This document shows positions 8,610 through 16,243 of a DNA stretch of 64,000 nt, in pieces (the stretch's first letter is position 1; each line of letters begins with the position of its first letter). Source of the stretch: Halorubrum sp. Atlit-26R (GTDB lineage Archaea; Halobacteriota; Halobacteria; Halobacteriales; Haloferacaceae). A program made the translations under genes and the position numbers. The stretch spans positions 310,001 through 374,000 of the forward strand of contig NZ_QPLT01000001.1 of assembly GCF_003666015.1 (NCBI RefSeq), given 5' to 3'. The notes beneath the pieces were generated by a model. The model was given only the letters and a program-made list of their open reading frames with translations. It made no database searches and was not told the origin of the DNA.

Positions 8610-10193
8610 ATGATGAACGCGATCACCTCGCGGTACGGTCGGCGGGTCGGCGCGGCCGTCCTCCTGACGCTCGGCGTGACGCTCGGCTTCGTCGCCCTCT
8701 TCGCGGGACACGTGGCGACGGTCGGGACGGCGGCGGCCGCGACGGCGGCGCTGACGTCGGTCGGCGTCGTCGTCACGCTGAACCTCGGACTCCTCGGCAT
8801 CGTGCTGGTCGGCAACGTCGCGGTCGAGCTGCGGCGGCTGACGGAGACGGCCGAGGCGGTCGGGCGCGGCGAGTTCGACGCGCGCGCCACGTCCGACCGC
8901 GGCGACGAGATCGGGCGCCTGTTCGACGCCTTCGACGAGACGCGGCGGTCGCTGCGGGACGCAGTGGCCGAGTCCGAGCGGGCCCAGAGCGAGGCGGAGA
9001 CGGCCCGCGCGGAGGCCGAGGAGCTGTCGGACACCCTCATCGAGCGCGCCGAGGAGATCGGCGGCGCCATGGAGGCCGCCGCCGAGGGCGACCTCACGCG
9101 CCGGCTCGACGCGAACGGCGAGGTCGACGCGATCGAGCGCATCACGGCCGCGTACAACGAGATGACCGGCGGGCTCTCGACGACGGTCGAGGACATCCAG
9201 GCGTTCGCGGGCGACGTGGAGGCCACGAGCGAGGAAATGGCCGCCGAGGCCGACGACGTGGCCGAGATGAACGAGGAGGTGGCCGACGAGATGCGCGAGT
9301 TGGCCGACGAGCTGGACGAGCAGACCGAGCGGTTACGGGAGACGGCCGCCGACACCGACGACTTCTCGGCGACCGTCGAGGAGATCGCGTCGACGACCGA
9401 CGAGGTGGCCGGCGACGCGAGCGCCGCGGCCGAGCTCGGCGAGGAAGGAGAGGAGCGGGCGACCGAGGCGGTCGAGGCGATCACGGCGATCGCCGACCTG
9501 CTGGAGGACCTCGACGACCTGGTAGCCGGGCTCGACGACCGGATGGACGGCGTCGCCGAGACGACCGACGTGATCGCGGACATCGCCGAGCAGACCAACA
9601 TCCTCGCGTTAAACGCCTCGATCGAGGCGTCGCGGGCGGGCGGCGACGGCGACGGGTTCGCGGTCGTCGCCGACGAGGTGAAGGGGCTCGCCGAGGAGAC
9701 CCGCGCGTCGACGACGGAGATCGAGGCGACGATCGGCGAGGTGACCGAGGACGTGTCGGCGGTCGCCGGCGAGATGGACCGCACGATGACGGAGCTCGAC
9801 GAGACGACGTCGGCGGTGCGCGCCGCGGGCGACGCGATTGAGGAGCTGACGGGGACCGTCGAGGATGTCGACGTCGCGATGGGCGACATCGCGCGGGCGA
9901 CCGACGAGGGAGCCGAGGGGATCGAGTCGGTCGCGGCGCGGGTCGAGGCGGTCCACGGCTCGGCGACCGACGCCGCGGACCGCGCCCGGTCGCTCGCGGA
10001 GACCGCCGACGAGACGGCCGAGACCGTCGGCGACCTCGCCGAGACCGCGACGGCGCTATCGGAGCGCACCGCGTCGCTCACCGAGCGGCTCGCCCAGTTC
10101 GAGACGCGGGGAGACGCGGACGGCGCCGGCGGAGGGGTCGCGGCCGCCGCGAGCCCGGTCGCCGGCGACGCGGAGGTGAGCGCCGATGATTGA
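8610..10193 (+). CDS. Htr-like transducer (methyl-accepting taxis protein)
   Basis: A 527-residue transducer. Two membrane helices (about 14-34 and 46-70) are joined by a short loop, so there is no extracellular sensor domain. HAMP segments follow, then a long coiled-coil signalling domain whose hairpin tip is [17 protein letters not shown] with the conserved [17 protein letters not shown] arm; this tip binds CheA and CheW. Glu/Gln-rich heptads provide methylation sites. The lack of a ligand domain means input must come through a membrane partner, and the next gene overlaps by 8 nt and encodes an opsin-like protein, as in htr-sop operons. Confidence 0.92.
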   Translation: MMNAITSRYGRRVGAAVLLTLGVTLGFVALFAGHVATVGTAAAATAALTSVGVVVTLNLGLLGIVLVGNVAVELRRLTETAEAVGRGEFDARATSDRGDEIGRLFDAFDETRRSLRDAVAESERAQSEAETARAEAEELSDTLIERAEEIGGAMEAAAEGDLTRRLDANGEVDAIERITAAYNEMTGGLSTTVEDIQAFAGDVEATSEEMAAEADDVAEMNEEVADEMRELADELDEQTERLRETAADTDDFSATVEEIASTTDEVAGDASAAAELGEEGEERATEAVEAITAIADLLEDLDDLVAGLDDRMDGVAETTDVIADIAEQTNILALNASIEASRAGGDGDGFAVVADEVKGLAEETRASTTEIEATIGEVTEDVSAVAGEMDRTMTELDETTSAVRAAGDAIEELTGTVEDVDVAMGDIARATDEGAEGIESVAARVEAVHGSATDAADRARSLAETADETAETVGDLAETATALSERTASLTERLAQFETRGDADGAGGGVAAAASPVAGDAEVSADD

Positions 10194-10923
10194 GCCGTCG
10201 ACGGTGCGGTTCGCCTCGGCGGGGGTCTACGCGGTCTCAGCGGTCGTGCTGCTCGCGCTGGCGCGGCGCAAGCCGGCTGACCTGCGGCGGTACTGCTACC
10301 CGTTCGTCGCGGTCGTCGCGTTCGCGGGCGTCGGTATCGCGAGCTGGGCCGCCGGGATCGGGACGTTTGAGGTCGGTACCGGCACGCTGGAGGGCGGTCA
10401 GCTGCTCACCGACTACGTGGCGTACCCGTTCCTGTTCGGGTTCGCGGCGTTCGTCGCGGGGGTGAGCCGGCGGTACGTCGGGGGGATCGTCGCGATCACC
10501 GTCGCGATGCGGGTCGGGTACGACTTCGCGGAGGTGTTCGCGGGCCCGCTCGCGACGGCGGGCACCCTCGGGATCCTCGTCGGCTACGTGACGCTCGTCG
10601 GACTGTTCTTCGGGCCGGTGGCGAGCGCGGCGGCGCGTCAGGCGCCCGAGCGCGAGCTGTTCTTCACGAAGACGCGGAACCTCGCGCTGTTCGCGTTCGG
10701 CGTGTTGATCGCGTGGGCGATGCTCCAGATCGCCGGGCTGTTCGATCAGTTCACCGCGACGGTGACCTTAGAGTACCTCGACCTCCTGCTCCGGGTCGGC
10801 TTCGCCGGCTTCGTGTTCGCGAACGTGGAGACGCTGGCGGCGGAGGCGGGGTCAGGGGTCGGTGGCGGTACTGACACGGACCAGCCCGCGTCTCACACGG
10901 CGGGCGGAACGGGAGCGGACTGA
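10186..10923 (+). CDS. Opsin-like seven-helix protein lacking the retinal lysine
   Basis: A 245-residue protein with seven predicted helices of the microbial rhodopsin pattern. Helix A/B ([16 protein letters not shown], then a long polar turn) and helix G ([15 protein letters not shown]) match sensory rhodopsins. In helix G the bacteriorhodopsin motif LDVSAKVGF reads LDLLLRVGF, so Asp212 is kept (Asp199) but the Schiff-base Lys216 is Arg203 (codon 10792-10794, CGG). Helix F also lacks the Trp and Tyr-Pro pocket residues. It should therefore not bind retinal covalently. It overlaps the transducer gene by 8 nt, so it is likely the transducer's input subunit. The C-terminal 30 residues are polar. 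Confidence 0.85.
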   Translation: MIEPSTVRFASAGVYAVSAVVLLALARRKPADLRRYCYPFVAVVAFAGVGIASWAAGIGTFEVGTGTLEGGQLLTDYVAYPFLFGFAAFVAGVSRRYVGGIVAITVAMRVGYDFAEVFAGPLATAGTLGILVGYVTLVGLFFGPVASAAARQAPERELFFTKTRNLALFAFGVLIAWAMLQIAGLFDQFTATVTLEYLDLLLRVGFAGFVFANVETLAAEAGSGVGGGTDTDQPASHTAGGTGAD

Positions 10924-11026
10924 GGCGACGGGACCCAAAGTTCATCGAATCCGCTGTTCGTCGTCTCAGTAGAGTAAATAGTTTGGTGACTCCAGGATTA
11001 TCTAGTCTCTTCCGCTACTGACGAGT

Positions 11027-13381
11027 ATGCCTGCCGACGAGCCGAGCAAGGAGTTCGACGACGACTCTGTGACCGACGCCGAGTCGACTGAAGTCAACGT
11101 CGACACGAACCGCGCTGGCTACAACCTCGTCATCACCGGCGACGGCCTCGACTACGATCAGCTCGAGTCCATCTTCGGCGGGAACGGAGTCCCGACAGTT
11201 GCCGAGGGCGACCAGCCGCGCTTCGACCAGAACGCTGACGACGATGAGATCATCGTCAACGGCAACGACCCGCTCAGTGCCGACTTCTCGAACGTCGACA
11301 TTGACCCGGGCACCTACGACTTCACGTTCTCGGCCACGGACTCTGCCGCCGAGGACACGGCCTCGATTGACGTGAGTACCGAGGATGTCGACGGCTCCTT
11401 CAGTCAGGGCGTCTACACCCAGACTGCCGGTGACGTCGTCGAAATGAGTGTCGAGCTCGAAGACACCAGCAGTGGTTACATCCAGCTCGGCGACGAGGAT
11501 TCCGGCTTCGTCGACATCCTCTACGTTGAGGACGACGACGACGACGACGAAGTGACGTTCCAGGTCAACACCCGGACCCTCGGGACGGGCAACGCAAACT
11601 TCGATCAGGTCTACGACACCGAAGATGACATCGTGGAGAGCAAGATCCACGGCGACATCTCCACACCTGACGAGAATCTCCAGTTCGTCGACGGTGACGG
11701 TGACACTCTCGGCTCCAACTCCTTCGGTGACTACCTGAACGAGCTCGACCTCGTCTCGAGTGCGAGCGATACTGGTACGGACCAGCTTGTCCGCCCGCTT
11801 CAGGCGACCACGTACGAAGTGAGCCTGAACGGAGGTAACACGTTCATCGTGAACTCTGACGGCGAGTCCGAGCTCGAAGACGAGCTCGACCTGTCGACGC
11901 TGGATCTCACGCAGCCGAGCGTGGAGAACCTCCAGACGTGGACCGCGCCGTCTGACGCGGCCAACGAAGACGAGGACCTCGAAGAGGTTCTCAACGCTGT
12001 GACGCAGACAACCGACATCGCTGAAGACGACCGCCTGGTCATCCAGGCCGACGCGAGCGGTCTCTACGGCCACATGGTCGCGATCGACGAGGACGGCTTC
12101 AGCGCGCTCGATGACGGGTTCAACCCGCAGACGGTTCAGACCCTGCTCGACCGCGAAGGTGAAGGTGTGAACCTGGAAGTCGAGGCGAACGACGCCTCCG
12201 GCAACCAGCAGCCCACCGCGCTTGACTTCGGCGGTGCTGCCGAGGACGACATCTTCGTGCTCGCCGACAACGCCGAGGGGCAGTTCTACATCGTCGTCGA
12301 CACGAGCTCGGATGACGCGTTCACCCGCTCGCTGTCGACTGACGCCGAGTTCACGGCCGAACTCGAGTACGAGGCTGACGAAAACGAGCGCTTCACCTTC
12401 GGTAGTCAGGGTGCCTTCGGCGACATGAATAATGCCGCTCCGGCGTACCCGTACTTCCAGTCGGGTGAAGAGAACACGCAGACTGTCACGACCGACTTCT
12501 CGATTGTCGAGCGTGACGCCTCGTTCGATAACACGAACGCGGACGCTGAAGTGCAAGTCGCGGCCAGCGGGACTGCGACTGTCTCCGGCACGACGAACAT
12601 CGCGCCCGGATCGGACGCGAGCGTCCGGATCCGCTCGGACGAGAGCGTCTCGCCCTCGTTCGTTGAAACCGCTGATGTCAACATCTCCGAGGACGGTTCG
12701 TTCTCGGCTGAGTTCGACCTCAGCGGCCAGTCTGCTGGTGACACAGGTACCGTTAGCTTCCGTGTCGGCGGTAGCTCGGTGACCGACGAGGACGCGATCC
12801 TCGTCGAGGAGGTTGACACGGAGGCCGCGTTCACGGTCTCCGAGCTTGACCCGCAGGACGTGACCGCGACGGTCGGCGACGCGCTGACCGTGACGGCCAC
12901 GGTCGAGAACACCGGCAACTCCGAGGCCACCCAGACTGTCGAGTTCCGCGTCGGCGGTGACGCGGTCGCCAGTCAGGACGTGACCCTCGGTGCCGGCAAC
13001 AGCACCACCGTCGAGTTCGCGGACGTCGACACGTCCTCGCTCTCGGCCGGTGACTACGAGCACGGCGTCTTCACGGACGACGACAGCCAGACGGCCACGC
13101 TGACCCTCGAAGAGGGTGGCGACGGCTCCGACGGTAGTGACGGGTCCGACGGTTCCGACGGCTCCGACGGTAGTGACGGGTCCGACGGTTCCGACGGCTC
13201 CGACGGTAGTGACGGGTCCGACGGTTCCGACGGCTCCGACGGTAGTGACGGTTCCGACGGCTCCGACGGTAGTGACGGTTCCGACGGCACCAGCGAGGAC
13301 GGCACGCCCGGCTTCGGTGCGCTCGTCGCGCTCGTCGCCCTCATCGCCGCTGCGCTGCTCGCGACCCGCCGCAACGACTAA
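11027..13381 (+). CDS. S-layer glycoprotein, N-terminally truncated
   Basis: A 784-residue acidic surface protein. The middle matches haloarchaeal S-layer glycoproteins (VDTNRAGYNLVI, DPGTYDFTFSATDSAAEDT, a late CARDB-like module with VENTGNSEATQTVEF). A Ser-Asp-Gly linker and PGF-CTERM tail (GTPGFGALVALVA to RRND) follow, the signal for archaeosortase anchoring. The N terminus MPADEPSKEFDDDS has no signal peptide, and the first domain of about 130-170 residues seen in full-length relatives is missing; only about 100 bp separate it from the opsin gene. A TATA-like TAAATAG lies near 10975. Without a signal peptide the product should not be exported, so this may be a silent cassette. Confidence 0.85.
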   Translation: MPADEPSKEFDDDSVTDAESTEVNVDTNRAGYNLVITGDGLDYDQLESIFGGNGVPTVAEGDQPRFDQNADDDEIIVNGNDPLSADFSNVDIDPGTYDFTFSATDSAAEDTASIDVSTEDVDGSFSQGVYTQTAGDVVEMSVELEDTSSGYIQLGDEDSGFVDILYVEDDDDDDEVTFQVNTRTLGTGNANFDQVYDTEDDIVESKIHGDISTPDENLQFVDGDGDTLGSNSFGDYLNELDLVSSASDTGTDQLVRPLQATTYEVSLNGGNTFIVNSDGESELEDELDLSTLDLTQPSVENLQTWTAPSDAANEDEDLEEVLNAVTQTTDIAEDDRLVIQADASGLYGHMVAIDEDGFSALDDGFNPQTVQTLLDREGEGVNLEVEANDASGNQQPTALDFGGAAEDDIFVLADNAEGQFYIVVDTSSDDAFTRSLSTDAEFTAELEYEADENERFTFGSQGAFGDMNNAAPAYPYFQSGEENTQTVTTDFSIVERDASFDNTNADAEVQVAASGTATVSGTTNIAPGSDASVRIRSDESVSPSFVETADVNISEDGSFSAEFDLSGQSAGDTGTVSFRVGGSSVTDEDAILVEEVDTEAAFTVSELDPQDVTATVGDALTVTATVENTGNSEATQTVEFRVGGDAVASQDVTLGAGNSTTVEFADVDTSSLSAGDYEHGVFTDDDSQTATLTLEEGGDGSDGSDGSDGSDGSDGSDGSDGSDGSDGSDGSDGSDGSDGSDGSDGSDGSDGSDGTSEDGTPGFGALVALVALIAAALLATRRND
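13123..13290 (+). repeat. 36-bp tandem repeats encoding a Gly-Ser-Asp linker
   Basis: About four and a half near-identical 36-bp units recur at 13134, 13170, 13206, 13242 and (shorter) 13269, measured at the TAGTGACGG core. They encode a Gly-Ser-Asp run of about 50 residues between the folded domains and the membrane anchor. Similar linkers in S-layer proteins are often Thr-rich and glycosylated; here Ser would be the acceptor. The near identity of units points to recent slippage or recombination. Confidence 0.9.
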
Positions 13382-13724
13382 CGTCGTTGTCTAACGGTCG
13401 CGACTCGTAGCTTCCAACCATCGGCCCTCGCGGGTCGACCCACACGCGGTCTTTCTTTATTCGACGTACTGCCCGACTCGCACGCTGAGCGATAGCACTA
13501 CCGCTCGTAGTGTTGCTCGGAGGGATACCTATTCATCCGGCAAGTGGGACAGTATGTGCCGGCGACGCGCTTCGAGGCCCACGTGCGTTGTAACCCGACC
13601 TGGCATCGGTTCAACACTCGGTGCGTCGTCGGCTTTTGATACCCGTAGGCCAGATAGAACATCAACGTCCGGACTACGCCGAAACGAAATAGGACTGTTC
13701 CGCAAGTGCCTCTGTACGACTTAA
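13382..13724. other. Intergenic stretch between S-layer and TetR genes
   Basis: No gene is visible. A pyrimidine-rich CTTTCTTTATTC at 13451-13462 may terminate the S-layer transcript. A short hairpin (CACTAC at 13495, GTAGTG at 13506) follows. Two converging genes meet here. Base composition falls towards the right, which marks the left edge of the less GC-rich insert. Confidence 0.4.
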
Positions 13725-14342
13725 TCAGCTATCAGTAAATAGTCCGTCCACAACAGTCTCTATAAGTGCGTCTTCAACTTGGTCATAGCCGATATCGCCA
13801 CTTGATCCAACCGGCGCGTCTTGAGACCGCACAGTAAACACAAGCGAGGTGAATATCTGGTCGATGAGGTTCGGGTCGTCGTATCGGAACGACTCGAGCT
13901 CCGCCCATCGCTCAGAAAATGTGAGGTACACATTACTAGACTGCTCTTCGACGAATCTTTCCTCCGCTTCCGACTCCTTTAATCGGTTCTGAAGCTCTCG
14001 TAACTCTCCCTCAACAATTAACGCGGAGATGAGTGGATTCGATTGGACCTCATCGAGAGTTGTTTTGAGAACTAACTGTACTTCTTCGCGTGGTGTCTCT
14101 CCCTTGGCAACGGTTTCAGCAATCTTCTTTTCAAGATCTTCGCGCTCCCACAGGAGCACGCTGAAGTACAACTCCTCTTTTGAATCAAAAAACTGATAAA
14201 ACGTGCTTGTCCCAATATCTACCTTGGCTGTCAGGTCGCTGATTCGCGTCCGGTCGAAGCCAAACCGCGCAAACAACTCTCGCCCAGCCTCGATCAATTG
14301 AGACCGGATCTGCTCTTTTTCTTGGTCACTAAATCGGCTCAT
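13725..14342 (-). CDS. TetR/AcrR-family repressor
   Basis: A 205-residue regulator. The N-terminal helix-turn-helix reads DLTAKVDIGTSTFYQFF, followed by SKEELYFSVL, the classic TetR recognition helix and its exit. The C-terminal ligand domain is all-helical and not specific. It diverges from the surface protein and RND exporter genes, and TetR proteins commonly repress a neighbouring efflux pump, so it likely controls that operon in response to a pump substrate. An upstream in-frame ATG would add 38 residues; I chose MSRFSDQEKEQIR as usual for the family. Codon use is less GC-rich than in flanking genes. Confidence 0.88.
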   Translation of the reverse strand: MSRFSDQEKEQIRSQLIEAGRELFARFGFDRTRISDLTAKVDIGTSTFYQFFDSKEELYFSVLLWEREDLEKKIAETVAKGETPREEVQLVLKTTLDEVQSNPLISALIVEGELRELQNRLKESEAEERFVEEQSSNVYLTFSERWAELESFRYDDPNLIDQIFTSLVFTVRSQDAPVGSSGDIGYDQVEDALIETVVDGLFTDS

Positions 14343-14473
14343 CTGTCTACCGACTGGGTGTCGCTCCCTGACTGACTTTCCCGCATCGATCCCTGCTTGG
14401 AAATCCACGAACAAAGCGTTTATCAATTTGTGAGCCTGCGAACTAGTGTACTTCAAATGAGCGAGTCAAAGGA

Positions 14474-14491
14474 CGTAGTTGATGGACTACG
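14474..14491. promoter_or_regulatory. Putative operator between TetR and exporter genes
   Basis: A perfect inverted repeat of 6 bp, CGTAGT at 14474 and ACTACG at 14486, lies in the divergent region. TetR proteins bind short palindromes of this kind. An AT-rich TATA-like CATATTT at 14519-14525 and a purine ribosome site GAGGGGG at 14544 then precede the GTG start at 14558. Confidence 0.35.
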
Positions 14492-14557
14492 ACTTATTAG
14501 AGACGAAACAGATATCGGACATATTTCGGGTATTTCTCGAACTGAGGGGGAATCCTT

Positions 14558-16240
14558 GTGACACAACGATCGATTCTTACTGTGTTCGTGAGTGTTCTAC
14601 TGCTCACCAGCGGGTCGGTTGGTGTCGTCGCTGGGGCGACAGCCTCGACCCCGACAGCTGGGGACACGGCGACCACAGATCTCTCTGCACCGACTGCGGA
14701 CGGGTCGCCTGTCCAACCACAGACAGGGGGCCTTGTTCGTGGTTCTCCGGATCTGTCCGTGCTGACCCCCCAGAATGAGGTTACCCCGGGACGGACAAAT
14801 GAAGTAACGCTCCAAATTGTCAACAGCGGTGACGTTGACCTTGGAACACCCGACTCCCGAAGCGTCGTCACCACCGCACGTAACGTCCGACTCACCGCGA
14901 CAAGCGATGATTCTCCGCTTTCAGTCGAGACAGGGACAACAGCGCTTGGTGCTGTGACAGAAGAGGCACCTCGAGAAGTCCCGGTCGCGGTAAGTGTGCC
15001 AAACGGCACCGACCCGGGTGACTACGAGCTTGAAGTCGAACTGGAATACTCCTATACGAGTCAGTACAGCAGCGGTGTTACCTACGATCGGGAGGAGACG
15101 ATAACGGCTGATGCCAACCTCGAAGTGACCAATGACGCACGGTTCAGAATTACTGATATCACCACCGATTCGCAGGTTGGTGACCAGGGAACGCTCGAAG
15201 CCACAGTCAAGAACGTCGGCGCAACGACCGCGTATGAGACGACTGTCGCACTCGAGTCTTCGAGCGCTGGAGTGACACTTGGAGAGCGTGCCTCAGACGC
15301 AGCTCGCGTCGGCTCGATCGCTCCGGGAGAATCCGCTACTGTCCCGTACAGTACTGCTTTCGCAGAAACTGCGCCGGACAGGAAGTATGCTATCTCCGGC
15401 CAAGTATCGTTTGAAACATCGGATGGTATTTCTCACGTCGATCAAGGCCTCTCAGCAGGCGTGACACCGCTTGCAGAGCAGACGTTTGCCCTTGAGGATA
15501 TTGAGTCGACACTTCGTGTTGGCGAAGACGGTGAGATAACCGGGACAGTAGTCAACACCGGCCCGGTTCCGGCCGACAACGTCGTCGTCCAATATACGGG
15601 TACGTCTCAAAGCGTTATTCCGATTGAACAGTCAACTGCGGTCGGGTCACTCGATGCGGGTGAATCGACGGCGTTCACACTGCCGCTTTCGATTGGTGGC
15701 GAAGCCGAGTCGGGACTCCGAACAGTTGACTTTGCGGTCCAGTACCGCAACGACGACGGTGAAGCGCGCGCCTATAGTGATGTCGCTGTCAACGCTGAGG
15801 TTGCTCCAGAACGAGACGGGTTCAGTGTCGCGATAGCAAACCAGACTATCGAGGCCGGCGAGACTCGCTCCGTTGAAGTGACCGTAACGAACAACCTCGG
15901 AGAGCCCGCAAGCGACCTTGAGGCACGGCTCTTCGCCAACGATCCGCTTGAGACTGGCGACACCGATACCGGATATGTCCAGTCGCTTGAAGCCGGTGAG
16001 TCGACGACAATGACGTTTGAGCTGACGACGACTGGCTCCGCAACACCGGGGAGTACGTATCCGATTTCGCTTGACTTCCGGTATGACGATGTTGATGGAG
16101 ACAGCCACCTCTCCGACACCTATCGGGCTCCGATCGATGTGACTGCGAGCGAAGGTGGCGGACTCCCGCTTCCCATCATCTTCGTCGCAGTACTCGTAGT
16201 GGGCACCGCCGGGCTTGTCTTCTATCGGAGGCGGCAGTAA
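14558..16240 (+). CDS. Exported CARDB-type surface protein
   Basis: A 560-residue protein starting MTQRSILTVFVSVLLLTSG with a signal peptide. The body is made of immunoglobulin-like CARDB or NEW3 repeats, shown by motifs like NSGDVDLGTPD, VKNVGATTAYETTV, VVNTGPVPADNVVV and VTNNLGEPASDLEA, each with a Gly-Glu-Ser turn. It ends in one membrane helix (PLPIIFVAVLVVGTAGLVFY) and an Arg-rich cytoplasmic stub. Such proteins sit on the outside of the cell. A ribosome site (GAGGGGG) fits the GTG start. It is 3 nt upstream of the RND exporter, so it may be an accessory subunit, by analogy with bacterial membrane-fusion proteins. Confidence 0.85.
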   Translation: MTQRSILTVFVSVLLLTSGSVGVVAGATASTPTAGDTATTDLSAPTADGSPVQPQTGGLVRGSPDLSVLTPQNEVTPGRTNEVTLQIVNSGDVDLGTPDSRSVVTTARNVRLTATSDDSPLSVETGTTALGAVTEEAPREVPVAVSVPNGTDPGDYELEVELEYSYTSQYSSGVTYDREETITADANLEVTNDARFRITDITTDSQVGDQGTLEATVKNVGATTAYETTVALESSSAGVTLGERASDAARVGSIAPGESATVPYSTAFAETAPDRKYAISGQVSFETSDGISHVDQGLSAGVTPLAEQTFALEDIESTLRVGEDGEITGTVVNTGPVPADNVVVQYTGTSQSVIPIEQSTAVGSLDAGESTAFTLPLSIGGEAESGLRTVDFAVQYRNDDGEARAYSDVAVNAEVAPERDGFSVAIANQTIEAGETRSVEVTVTNNLGEPASDLEARLFANDPLETGDTDTGYVQSLEAGESTTMTFELTTTGSATPGSTYPISLDFRYDDVDGDSHLSDTYRAPIDVTASEGGGLPLPIIFVAVLVVGTAGLVFYRRRQ

Positions 16241-16243
16241 CTG

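Noticed and set aside
11015-13063. 682-codon open frame on the minus strand
   Set aside because: It is the antisense shadow of the S-layer gene. Acidic GAC/GAG codons give a Val/Leu-rich reverse frame and no family signal.
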